Origin: Acidobacteriaceae bacterium
GTDB lineage: Bacteria; Acidobacteriota; Terriglobia; Terriglobales; SbA1
NCBI GenBank assembly: GCA_003136335.1
Contig: PLEA01000150.1
Span: forward strand, 1-5,645
DNA length: 5,645 nucleotides
Direction of reading: 5' to 3'
Shown here: in pieces, positions 1 to 4,906 of the stretch
How positions within the stretch are numbered: the first letter of the stretch is position 1
Layout of the letters: every line of letters begins with the position of its first letter
Made by a program: the position numbers and the translations under genes
Notes under the pieces: generated by a model
Seen by the model: only the letters and a program-made list of their open reading frames with translations
Database searches by the model: none
Told to the model about the DNA's origin: nothing

Positions 1-120
1 GGAAGGAAACTGAGAATCCTGAAACCCATTAACGAAGCCATCTAATTAAGATGGCGAGCGAGTCGCCGGGGCGTAACGCAAGTAAACCCATAAGGCCTGC
101 TTGGGCTGGCTTAATGGGGC
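1..120 (+). other. Structured non-coding segment, possibly a fragment of a group II intron domain I
   Basis: All three plus frames contain stops here, but the sequence folds well on paper. The 7-base arms 37-43 and 49-55 (gccatct/agatggc) enclose a 5-base loop. Arms 53-57 and 63-67 (ggcga/tcgcc) form a second hairpin that shares bases with the first. Arms 87-97 and 108-118 pair over 11 positions with one A-A mismatch and one G-U. Arms 25-31 and 112-118 (cccatta/taatggg) could close the whole as a multibranch, as an alternative to part of the previous helix. Such density of helices suggests structured RNA. The stretch gagaatcctgaaa (12-24) resembles a run I remember from domain I of bacterial group II introns; that is memory, not a search. 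No domain V or reverse transcriptase frame is visible, so it would be a fragment. It could also be a recombination or assembly junction. Confidence 0.3.
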
Positions 121-123
121 CCT

Positions 124-957
124 GTGCTGGCCAATGCCAAGGGGGCCTATGACTTCGTGGAATACCACTACTATCCGGAGACGCCGGGCGAGGAAAGCGA
201 CACCTTCCTGGTGCAACAGGCGGCGCAGGAGTTGACCACGAACATCAACACCATCAGGTCGGAGCTGACCAAATGGGGAACTCCGGACACGCCCATTTAC
301 GTGGGCGAGATCGGAGGAGCTTATACCAATCCGGGCAAGCAGAGCTGGTCGATTACCCAGGGTTTGTATGCCGGCCAGGTGCTGGGCGAGATGATGAACG
401 ATGGTGTCTCGCGCCTGACCTGGTGGATTGGCTTCGGCAATTGCAACGGTACCAACGGAAATGATAGTACGTCGCTCTACGGATGGCAGGATTTCGGAGC
501 CTACAATGTTTTCTCCGATGGATCGGAAGATCCCGCCTGTCCGGGCGCGGGCCCCCTCGGCACCATGTCTGCTACGGCGCGCGCGTTTCAGTTGTTCAGC
601 CAGATGGCCGTCAACGGCCAAACGGTGCTGACAGCGACGGTCGCCGGCGACACGACCGACGTGCGCGCCTATGCGGCCACCAACCCCAACACGGCCCTGC
701 TGTTATTCAACGATAACGAAACCGCCTCCCAGCAGGTGGTGGTCACGATTTCGGGCAAAAGCTCCTCTCCCAGCGTGAACGTCACCACTTACGACAAGGC
801 CATCTACGACCTGTCGGGTTCGCCGACCGGCACTCCGCCGGATCCGGCAGGGACGAGCACCTGGGCCGCGCCAACTACCAGCAGCATGGGCGCGCAGACT
901 CTGCCTCTGAGCCTCACCCTCACCCCGTGGAGCATGAACGTGGTCATCATCCAATAA
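124..957 (+). pseudogene. C-terminal part of a clan GH-A glycoside hydrolase, 5' end missing
   Basis: This frame reads as the second half of a secreted (beta/alpha)8-barrel glycosidase followed by a C-terminal beta-sandwich. Counting from the GTG at 124, residues 8-17 (AYDFVEYHYY) look like a barrel strand. Residues 59-67 hold YVGEIGGAY, where Glu62 is in the place of the catalytic nucleophile on strand 7 of clan GH-A enzymes. Trp100-Trp101 follow at the usual place near strand 8. Residues about 165-277 are a Thr/Ser/Val-rich beta domain ending in a hydrophobic strand, as in GH39, GH51 and GH30 relatives; I cannot fix the family. The substrate would be a plant or microbial polysaccharide, by analogy only. 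The N-terminal half, including the strand-4 acid/base Glu and any signal peptide, is absent: in-frame stops lie at 43, 91 and 109, and no ribosome binding site precedes the GTG. A functional enzyme is therefore unlikely. Confidence 0.75.
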
Positions 958-977
958 CCGGGTGAAACTCGAAACGC

Positions 978-996
978 AGCGGCCCCACTGGCCGCT
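978..996 (+). terminator. Hairpin after the glycosidase frame, weak terminator candidate
   Basis: Perfect 7-base arms agcggcc (978-984) and ggccgct (990-996) with loop ccact lie 20 bases after the stop codon. The position and GC-rich stem suit a transcription terminator. There is no T run after it, so it would be a poor intrinsic terminator. Confidence 0.35.
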
Positions 997-1541
997 CATC
1001 CGGTCTTCACTGTATTTCGTTGAAAACGGTCGTCTTCTATCACTTGCTATCAATAACCAGAAAAACGACGTGATAGTGGAATCTGATAGATCGACGAAAG
1101 GCCGCGCAGGGTTTAGTGTTTGGGCGCGGGGAGTTCCGTCGGAGGTATCAGAAACTACGAGGGATGAAAGCATCACCGGCCCCTTCGGAGGGACTCGCCG
1201 AGCGGAGAACCTACCTCCCAATATTCGGGGGATCGCGAACAGGAGATTGTCGACGAGGCAGGCGGCCTTCCACGCGGGATTCGACTCGGGATCACGGTCA
1301 GGATCTGCCAAGTAGTGGAGGCGACCGACAAACAGTCCGCCCGCGGTTTGGCGCATGGTCAGGCTAGGCATCACAACTACCGGCGTTTGCGGGGGCTTGT
1401 CCTTCAATTCTCGCTCGCGAGAAGCGCCCGCTTAATCTTCATCGTTTCTGATGATGTCGTGTCTGGCATCGGCGTACCATCAATAGCTACACAGACTGGC
1501 GTTAAATCGCCATGTCACTCATTGACCCCGCAGGAGGGGTT
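997..1541. other. Long stretch without a convincing gene
   Basis: No frame here has a recognisable domain, a ribosome binding site and plausible composition together. Open frames exist on both strands, among them a minus frame open from 1431 leftwards that runs into the antisense of the glycosidase, but none resembles a protein I know. What the stretch does hold is a cluster of CTATCA/TGATAG hexamers at 1037-1089. It also holds a short GC hairpin, acccc (1525-1529) with ggggt (1536-1540), whose last base begins a run of four T (1540-1543). That hairpin could end transcription before the cupin gene. The rest looks like degraded sequence. Confidence 0.4.
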
Positions 1542-1568
1542 TTGCGGCGAGGAATCCTCGGGTATCAT
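1542..1568 (+). promoter_or_regulatory. Weak candidate promoter of the cupin gene with a palindrome in its spacer
   Basis: TATCAT (1563-1568) matches the sigma-70 -10 consensus at five of six bases. TTGCGG (1542-1547) matches the -35 at only three, with a 15-base spacer. The spacer is almost wholly a 13-base palindrome, cgagga-a-tcctcg (1548-1560), which could be an operator. The predicted leader would be about 35 bases. Confidence 0.3.
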
Positions 1569-1609
1569 GCCTGGCCCAACGATGAACCTTTTTTCTCAGG
1601 AGGACCAGG

Positions 1610-2053
1610 ATGTCAGCCAGTCGACGAGAAGTGCTTTTCCTGATCTCGGGATTTGTCTCGAGCGCGGTTGAATTAGAAGGATTGCCGAACCAGGACAATT
1701 CCATTCCCTCGACTACGTACCCGTTCAGCGAACTACCAATAAGAATCGTAAACGGCGCGGCGATCCGCCCGGTTCTGAAAGGCAAACTGGCCACAGCCGA
1801 GTCGTTGGAAGTGCACGAAACCACATTACCGCCGGGCGGGATACCGCACGCCGCACATCACCACGTGCGCAGCGAAATGTGGCTCATTCGGGAAGGTACG
1901 GTACAGCTCACGATCAATGGCACAAGTCATGTTATGGGGCCGGGCTCGGTAGGATTTGTTCATTCCAACGACGAGCACGGCATTAAGAATGTCGGCACGA
2001 CGCCGGCCACTTATTTTGTCGTGGCTGTGGGACCGGGGGCGGATGCCCAATAG
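1610..2053 (+). CDS. Small single-domain cupin protein with a twin-arginine-like leader
   Basis: A 147-residue protein starting at ATG 1610, set by AGGAGG at 1598-1603, six bases upstream. Residues 77-96 fit cupin motif 1 exactly: Gly77, five residues, His83, one, His85, three, Glu89, six, Gly96. Motif 2 follows with Pro111-Gly112, His123 and Asn127. His83, His85, Glu89 and His123 are the expected metal ligands of a double-stranded beta-helix. The N-terminus begins MSASRREVLFLISGF, with SRREVL close to the twin-arginine signature and a short hydrophobic stretch behind it, so export through Tat is possible; the hydrophobic part is short and no clean cleavage site follows. Cupins of this size include dioxygenases, isomerases and plain binding proteins, and nothing in the neighbourhood picks a substrate. 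It stands alone, with no close partner on the same strand. Confidence 0.88.
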   Translation: MSASRREVLFLISGFVSSAVELEGLPNQDNSIPSTTYPFSELPIRIVNGAAIRPVLKGKLATAESLEVHETTLPPGGIPHAAHHHVRSEMWLIREGTVQLTINGTSHVMGPGSVGFVHSNDEHGIKNVGTTPATYFVVAVGPGADAQ

Positions 2054-2197
2054 TTCACGGCGTCACCACTCCAACGTAGTCAGCGCTGAGGACTGCTCGG
2101 CGTGTAGCCGCGTAATTCTCAATAAGTGTAAAGGCCCGATTTCAGCCGTTGCGGACATCCCCGAATGGGCTCACCCCAATAGAATCAAGTACTTCTT

Positions 2198-2218
2198 CGG
2201 GTAACCAATCCGGGTAAC
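2198..2218. repeat. Short tandem direct repeat of cgggtaac
   Basis: The octamer cgggtaac occurs at 2198-2205 and again at 2211-2218, a 13-base period, just before the hairpin at 2227. It may be a binding site pair, a small duplication, or chance. Confidence 0.4.
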
Positions 2219-2226
2219 GAGAGGGC

Positions 2227-2250
2227 GGTGTCCTAATTTGACAGGACACC
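2227..2250. repeat. Perfect inverted repeat, hairpin between the cupin and PilZ genes
   Basis: Arms ggtgtcct (2227-2234) and aggacacc (2243-2250) are perfectly complementary around the loop aatttgac. After one mismatch the pairing continues for two G-C pairs (gg 2224-2225 with cc 2252-2253). It lies 174 bases after the cupin stop and 53 before the PilZ start. No T run follows on either strand, so it is not a standard intrinsic terminator, though it could act as one in either direction. The shape also recalls the remnant of an insertion-sequence terminus; no transposase frame is nearby. Confidence 0.45.
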
Positions 2251-2302
2251 ACCGACGAGAGTGCGTTGCGGCGGCTATTTCCCGGGTCTAGGCTGCTAGT
2301 CA

Positions 2303-2692
2303 ATGAGACTCCACTCCCCACACCCTCAGCCCAAATCGCATCATGCAGCCGCGGTGGCCGCGGCAGGTATCGTCCGTAATCAGCGCCGGAGCAAGCGGAT
2401 GGGCCTCAGCGCCTCGGTCGGATTGTCCGGAGAAGATCGCCTGAAGTGTTCATTTACCATGCCCGCCCGCGCCACCAATCTCAACAAGCACGGAGCGGCT
2501 GTGCAGTTGACTCGTGACCTTCCGGTTGGCTCCGTCGTACAGCTGCGAAACAAGAACGGTGGCCAGGTTTCTGCGCGGATCGTCGCTCTACTGAAAGCGT
2601 CCCAGGGAGTTTCCACCTACGCCATCGAGTTTGTCGAGCAAGACGGCGGCGCAACCAATTTCTGGGGCATTTCTTTCCCGTCGAACGCCTAG
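2303..2692 (+). CDS. PilZ-domain protein, likely c-di-GMP responsive or a degenerate relative
   Basis: A 129-residue protein. After a 27-residue Ala/His-rich leader comes RRSKR (28-32), the RxxxR half of the PilZ c-di-GMP site. The second half is at residues 59-64, NLNKHG, where the usual (D/N)xSxxG has Asn in place of Ser. Then follow the beta-barrel strands of the domain (about 65-112) and the ending FWGISFP (120-126), a tail I associate with acidobacterial PilZ proteins. PilZ proteins bind cyclic di-GMP and relay it to motility, exopolysaccharide or other outputs in the cytoplasm; this one carries no output domain, so it would act through a partner. ATG 2303 is the only ATG before the RxxxR motif, but no ribosome binding site precedes it. 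A GTG at 2354 is an alternative that would drop the leader. Confidence 0.82.
   Translation: MRLHSPHPQPKSHHAAAVAAAGIVRNQRRSKRMGLSASVGLSGEDRLKCSFTMPARATNLNKHGAAVQLTRDLPVGSVVQLRNKNGGQVSARIVALLKASQGVSTYAIEFVEQDGGATNFWGISFPSNA
2348..2364 (+). repeat. GC palindrome inside the PilZ leader
   Basis: Arms gccgcgg (2348-2354) and ccgcggc (2358-2364) are perfect around tgg. They fall in the Ala-rich N-terminal codons of the PilZ frame. If translation really begins further in, for example at GTG 2354, this would be a leader hairpin at the start site rather than coding sequence. Confidence 0.4.
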
Positions 2693-2730
2693 CTGCCCGC
2701 TCGCCTGGGCGCTCCAACGCTAGTCGTACA

Positions 2731-2859
2731 TTATTCGTGTGAGGAACCATCTTCATCCCGCGTGCTGTCTGCGCGCCTCCACCGCATGAACTCAGGGTGA
2801 GCGTTGACGTGCGGGCCGGTGCCGTTCTCCGTGGGAATTCCTGGCATAACCTGGGCCAT
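2731..2859 (-). CDS. Possible small protein of 42 residues, unrecognised
   Basis: On the minus strand, ATG at 2859 opens a 42-residue frame ending with TAA at 2731. The product begins MAQVMPGIPTENG, continues with HVNAHPEFMRWRRAD and ends in an acidic tail (DEDGSSHE). The third codon position is mostly G or C, like the real genes nearby, and the composition is that of a soluble hydrophilic protein. It is convergent with the PilZ gene and divergent from the membrane-protein gene. Against it: an AGAGG directly abuts the ATG, too close to serve as a ribosome binding site, and I recognise no family. The same frame is open 13 codons further upstream without a start, so it could be the tail of a decayed gene. 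Confidence 0.33.
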   Translation of the reverse strand: MAQVMPGIPTENGTGPHVNAHPEFMRWRRADSTRDEDGSSHE

Positions 2860-2892
2860 CCTCTGCTTTTTCCAAGAACCAAAGTAAACATC

Positions 2893-2919
2893 TTGAGATC
2901 AGAACTGTAGGGCTAGAAT
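2893..2919 (+). promoter_or_regulatory. Candidate sigma-70 promoter of the small membrane protein
   Basis: TTGAGA (2893-2898) and TAGAAT (2914-2919) each match the consensus at five of six bases, with a spacer of 15, shorter than the ideal 17. Transcription would start near 2926, giving a leader of about 16 bases before ATG 2942. That agrees with the lack of a ribosome binding site. Confidence 0.42.
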
Positions 2920-2941
2920 TGACTTCAGCCGCTTGTTTTTT

Positions 2942-3292
2942 ATGATTTACGCTTCCCTTCTCGTCTTTGTCGCTGTGGCAATTTGGCGTGCTGGTTGGCG
3001 CAAGGGCCTCGAAATCACTGGAATCACTGCTGTCATCTGCCTTATCTTCGCTCTGACTTTCTCAACGAGCGTTTGGGATGTCCCTCGCAACCTTTGGGTC
3101 GGTCTGCGCGGCATCCTTTACTTTCCCGTTTATGCCATCCACCATCCAGCACAATGGCTTAATCTCCTGACTCCGACTGCCATCGTGGCAGCGGTTTGGT
3201 TTCTGTTCATTGCCCTGCGAAGACTGCGAAAGAAGCCAGCAACTGAGGATGATGAAGACATCGTGGATCCGCGCGGGGATGGTCAACTTTGA
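2942..3292 (+). CDS. Small membrane protein, about three transmembrane helices, function unknown
   Basis: A 116-residue protein. I prefer ATG 2942 to the in-frame TTG at 2933, which adds only three residues. Hydrophobic segments lie at about residues 2-15, 24-42 and 78-92. Between the last two is a Trp/Pro/aromatic-rich stretch (44-73) that may lie along the membrane. Basic residues follow the first (RAGWRK) and third (RRLRKK) helices, so by the positive-inside rule those ends face the cytoplasm. The C-terminus is a short soluble tail with an acidic run, EDDEDIVD. I do not recognise a family and neither flanking gene indicates a role. Base composition is lower in GC than the GH25 region (29 of 60 bases from 3001). 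A 16-base palindrome overlaps the stop codon. Confidence 0.7.
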   Translation: MIYASLLVFVAVAIWRAGWRKGLEITGITAVICLIFALTFSTSVWDVPRNLWVGLRGILYFPVYAIHHPAQWLNLLTPTAIVAAVWFLFIALRRLRKKPATEDDEDIVDPRGDGQL

Positions 3293-3295
3293 CCA
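3280..3295. repeat. Palindrome straddling the stop codon of the membrane protein
   Basis: TGGTCAA (3280-3286) and TTGACCA (3289-3295) are perfect inverted arms separated by two bases; the TGA stop lies within the right arm. It is too AT-rich in its stem for a strong terminator and looks more like a dimer-binding operator, though it could be chance. Confidence 0.4.
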
Positions 3296-3675
3296 GTTCT
3301 GCGTTAGTAAATTGGGGCACGCAGACGAGAGAGTCCATGGCGAAGATTGCCGATGCCAGGCCAATATCGAACTGCTCATCGCCTTTGTTGTACTTGACTT
3401 GACTCGTTCCTCGGTCGCGGCGACGTGGTTCTGTAGCGCCGCAACTGTTGAAATATCGCGATTACAGTCAATGAGCAGCGGTCAAAACGTGTGATGGCCT
3501 GATTGCGTCAGTTGCCTCACCGAAACCTTGCTTTAGCCGCCGGGAGTAGGGTGACGGCGGTATCGGAACGAACCTCAAAATAGTGAACCGGCGAGTCTGT
3601 AATGATTTTTGCATCCGACCGGCGCTGCATCGCGGGCAGCGAACGCCCGCATCGAGGGAGTCCGCGCCACGGGCC
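3296..3675. other. Convergent gap with hairpins and a possible gene remnant
   Basis: This lies between the 3' ends of the plus-strand membrane gene and the minus-strand GH25 gene. No complete gene is visible. A minus frame open from 3461 down to the stop at 3207 has protein-like stretches (KYNKGDEQFDIGLASA, then FAMDSLVCVPQF) in the part outside the membrane gene, but no start codon before them. A stem of ccgccg (3537-3542) with cggcgg (3555-3560), loop 12, may help end transcription from the left. Two overlapping alternative hairpins lie next to the GH25 stop (3623-3650). Confidence 0.4.
3623..3650 (-). terminator. Overlapping hairpins downstream of GH25, terminator candidate
   Basis: gcgggc (3632-3637) pairs perfectly with gcccgc (3645-3650), 26 bases after the GH25 stop on the minus strand. 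cgctgc (3623-3628) pairs perfectly with gcagcg (3636-3641). The two share bases 3632-3641, so only one can form at a time. There is no adjacent U tract on the minus transcript, so termination would be Rho-assisted or weak. Confidence 0.35.
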
Positions 3676-4461
3676 TCATGGCGTACGGACCCCTTGACGG
3701 GCCAGATCGGCGGCCGACGCCAACGACGACGCGAGCAGCGCGGTCGGGCCCGTCAAGCGTGTGAGCGTCGACGGGGCACAGACGTTGCCGTCCAGGCTGA
3801 TTCCATTCGGCGTCCGCAGCGAATTCGTCCACTGAAACAGATCGGCGCGGCGCCAGGGACCGGCGCCGCCCGGCAAGGACGAGGGCATGCTCGCGACCGA
3901 CGCGTCCGCTTGCCAGAACGGCATCAACGCGAGCACATCGTGCCGGGCCGAATCTGCGAGCCGAGCAGCCTTGACCCACGCGGAATAGCTATAGAAGCCC
4001 ATTCCGACGCCGCTGATCTTCGCGTAGTAGCCGACGTAGCGGACGATGAAATCGGCGATGAAGTCAGCACGCTGGCCTCCTTTCGGGAGTTTCCACGTGT
4101 CCCACTCGGTATGATTCGGGAACTCGACGTCGGCCCACGGCAGGAGATCGCCCGACCGGTAGCTCGCGAGGCGGAAATGCGCGAGCGCCTGCTCTTCGGG
4201 AGACCGTCCCGGATGGGCCGGGGCATCCGGCAGGACATTCACGTAGTGATAGGTGCCGACGATCAAGCCGGCGCTCCTCGCCGCGTTGATGTTGTGACGA
4301 TAGTTCGGATCGGGGGAGTCGTTACCGCTGCCGCACTTGATGATGACGAACTGATGGGCACTCGCTAGCGCCTTCCAGTGGGTTGCTGATAGGGACCCCT
4401 GCGCCACTGACACATCGAAGCCGCTGGTTAACGAGTTCGGGAAAAGAGGTTCTCGACGCAT
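3676..4461 (-). CDS. GH25 family muramidase (lysozyme), no signal peptide
   Basis: A 261-residue protein of the glycoside hydrolase 25 family, which cuts the beta-1,4 bond between N-acetylmuramic acid and N-acetylglucosamine in peptidoglycan. The family landmarks are in order: GFDVS at 14-18 with Asp16, FVIIKCGSG at 38-46, the AGLIVGTYHYV strand at 64-74, and WADVEF at 109-114, where Asp111 and Glu113 form the catalytic DxE. Residues 153-160 (GMGFYSYS), 207-211 (DLFQW) and the late Asp224 in LDGNV follow. All four acidic active-site positions are therefore present and the domain looks complete. ATG 4461 is fixed by overlapping AGGAGG copies just upstream (4463-4471). There is no signal peptide or transmembrane helix, so release would need lysis, a holin or another export route, as for phage endolysins and secretion-system effectors. 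The region is very GC-rich (47 of 60 bases from 3841), unlike its neighbours, which hints at transfer. Confidence 0.92.
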   Translation of the reverse strand: MRREPLFPNSLTSGFDVSVAQGSLSATHWKALASAHQFVIIKCGSGNDSPDPNYRHNINAARSAGLIVGTYHYVNVLPDAPAHPGRSPEEQALAHFRLASYRSGDLLPWADVEFPNHTEWDTWKLPKGGQRADFIADFIVRYVGYYAKISGVGMGFYSYSAWVKAARLADSARHDVLALMPFWQADASVASMPSSLPGGAGPWRRADLFQWTNSLRTPNGISLDGNVCAPSTLTRLTGPTALLASSLASAADLARQGVRTP

Positions 4462-4628
4462 ACCTCCTCCTGCAGGCGATTGACCTCGGCGGGATGGCGC
4501 ATCAGTGAAGCGTTCTGTCCCGGATTAATCCGCGTCTGGCCGCCACGGTCGTCGCGAATCGTACCACTGGGCATCCCGGCGTCGCAACCTTCTCGCGGCG
4601 GAATGTAGATGCTCCAAGATAATTTCAA
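4428..4628 (-). CDS. Possible 66-residue protein overlapping the GH25 start, unrecognised
   Basis: The frame opens with TTG at 4628 and ends at TAA 4428, so its last 34 bases overlap the start of GH25. An internal ATG at codon 19 would give 48 residues. The product includes GMPSGTIRDDRGGQTRINPG and then LMRHPAEVNRLQEEV, hydrophilic and plausible as a real soluble peptide, with roughly 60 percent G/C at third positions. The strong GH25 ribosome binding site lies inside this frame, so translating it would pass ribosomes straight to the lysozyme start. Against it: a TTG start, no clear ribosome binding site of its own, and no family I recognise. It may be a translational coupling leader, a small partner of the enzyme, or chance. 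Confidence 0.3.
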   Translation of the reverse strand: MKLSWSIYIPPREGCDAGMPSGTIRDDRGGQTRINPGQNASLMRHPAEVNRLQEEVCVENLFSRTR

Positions 4629-4855
4629 CTCGATGCGTGTTGCGCGTCTTTCGCGGCGATACCCTGCTTATCGCTCTGCCTTCCGCTTTCGAACAACATG
4701 CCGAACGCCGCCCTGTGCAACTCACCTCCGCACAGAAACGAAAACCCACGATGCCTCGCATCTACAACCTCTCCGGCCGCCCTGCCCTCGCGGCCGTTAC
4801 TTAAACGAATACGGGGTGACAAAGTCTCGTTGCCGTTGACCTTCTCGCGGCGGAA
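4587..4855. repeat. 17-base exact direct repeat pair
   Basis: accttctcgcggcggaa occurs at 4587-4603 and again at 4839-4855, starts 252 bases apart. The copies fall in different reading frames of the two small open frames, so protein homology does not explain them. The flanks diverge at once, apart from a shared tccaa about ten bases later. An exact 17-base match is not expected by chance in a window this size. Confidence 0.6.
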
Positions 4856-4906
4856 CGGTGGAATCCAACGTCCAAATGGTTGGTGAAAAATCGCCATAGC
4901 ACTCAT
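4625..4906 (-). CDS. Possible 93-residue protein directly after DUF3617, unrecognised
   Basis: The ATG at 4906 follows the DUF3617 stop with no gap (TGA then ATG), and a second in-frame ATG is three codons on. The frame ends with TGA at 4625, which overlaps the TTG of the next frame. The product begins MSAMAIFHQPFGRWIPPFRR, is basic and Arg/Gly-rich, and shows no signal peptide, membrane helix or motif I know. First codon positions are rich in purines, as in real genes, but third positions are only about half G/C, less biased than in DUF3617. Translational coupling to the gene before it is possible, as no separate ribosome binding site is clear. A random frame of this length is not rare in GC-rich DNA. 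Confidence 0.28.
   Translation of the reverse strand: MSAMAIFHQPFGRWIPPFRREKVNGNETLSPRIRLSNGREGRAAGEVVDARHRGFSFLCGGELHRAAFGMLFESGRQSDKQGIAAKDAQHASS

Noticed and set aside
46..621. A 191-codon open frame on the minus strand opposite the glycosidase
   Set aside because: It is the antisense of a clearly coding frame; its product has no recognisable fold, while the plus frame has the clan GH-A landmarks.
962..1315. A 117-codon plus frame just after the glycosidase stop
   Set aside because: It contains the CTATCA cluster and the hairpin at 978-996, starts without a ribosome binding site and shows low-quality composition with no family resemblance.
703..1407. A 234-codon minus-strand frame
   Set aside because: About a third of it is antisense to the glycosidase C-terminus, it starts from TTG without a ribosome binding site, and no motif appears. 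The part over 1140-1407 looks somewhat protein-like but not enough to call.
2238..2243. A perfect TTGACA -35 box before the PilZ gene
   Set aside because: It lies in the hairpin loop and right arm, and the bases 17 downstream (gtgcgt) bear no resemblance to a -10.
3583..4368. A 261-codon plus-strand frame opposite GH25
   Set aside because: It is an Arg-rich antisense frame produced by the high GC of the GH25 gene; the minus frame carries all the catalytic landmarks.
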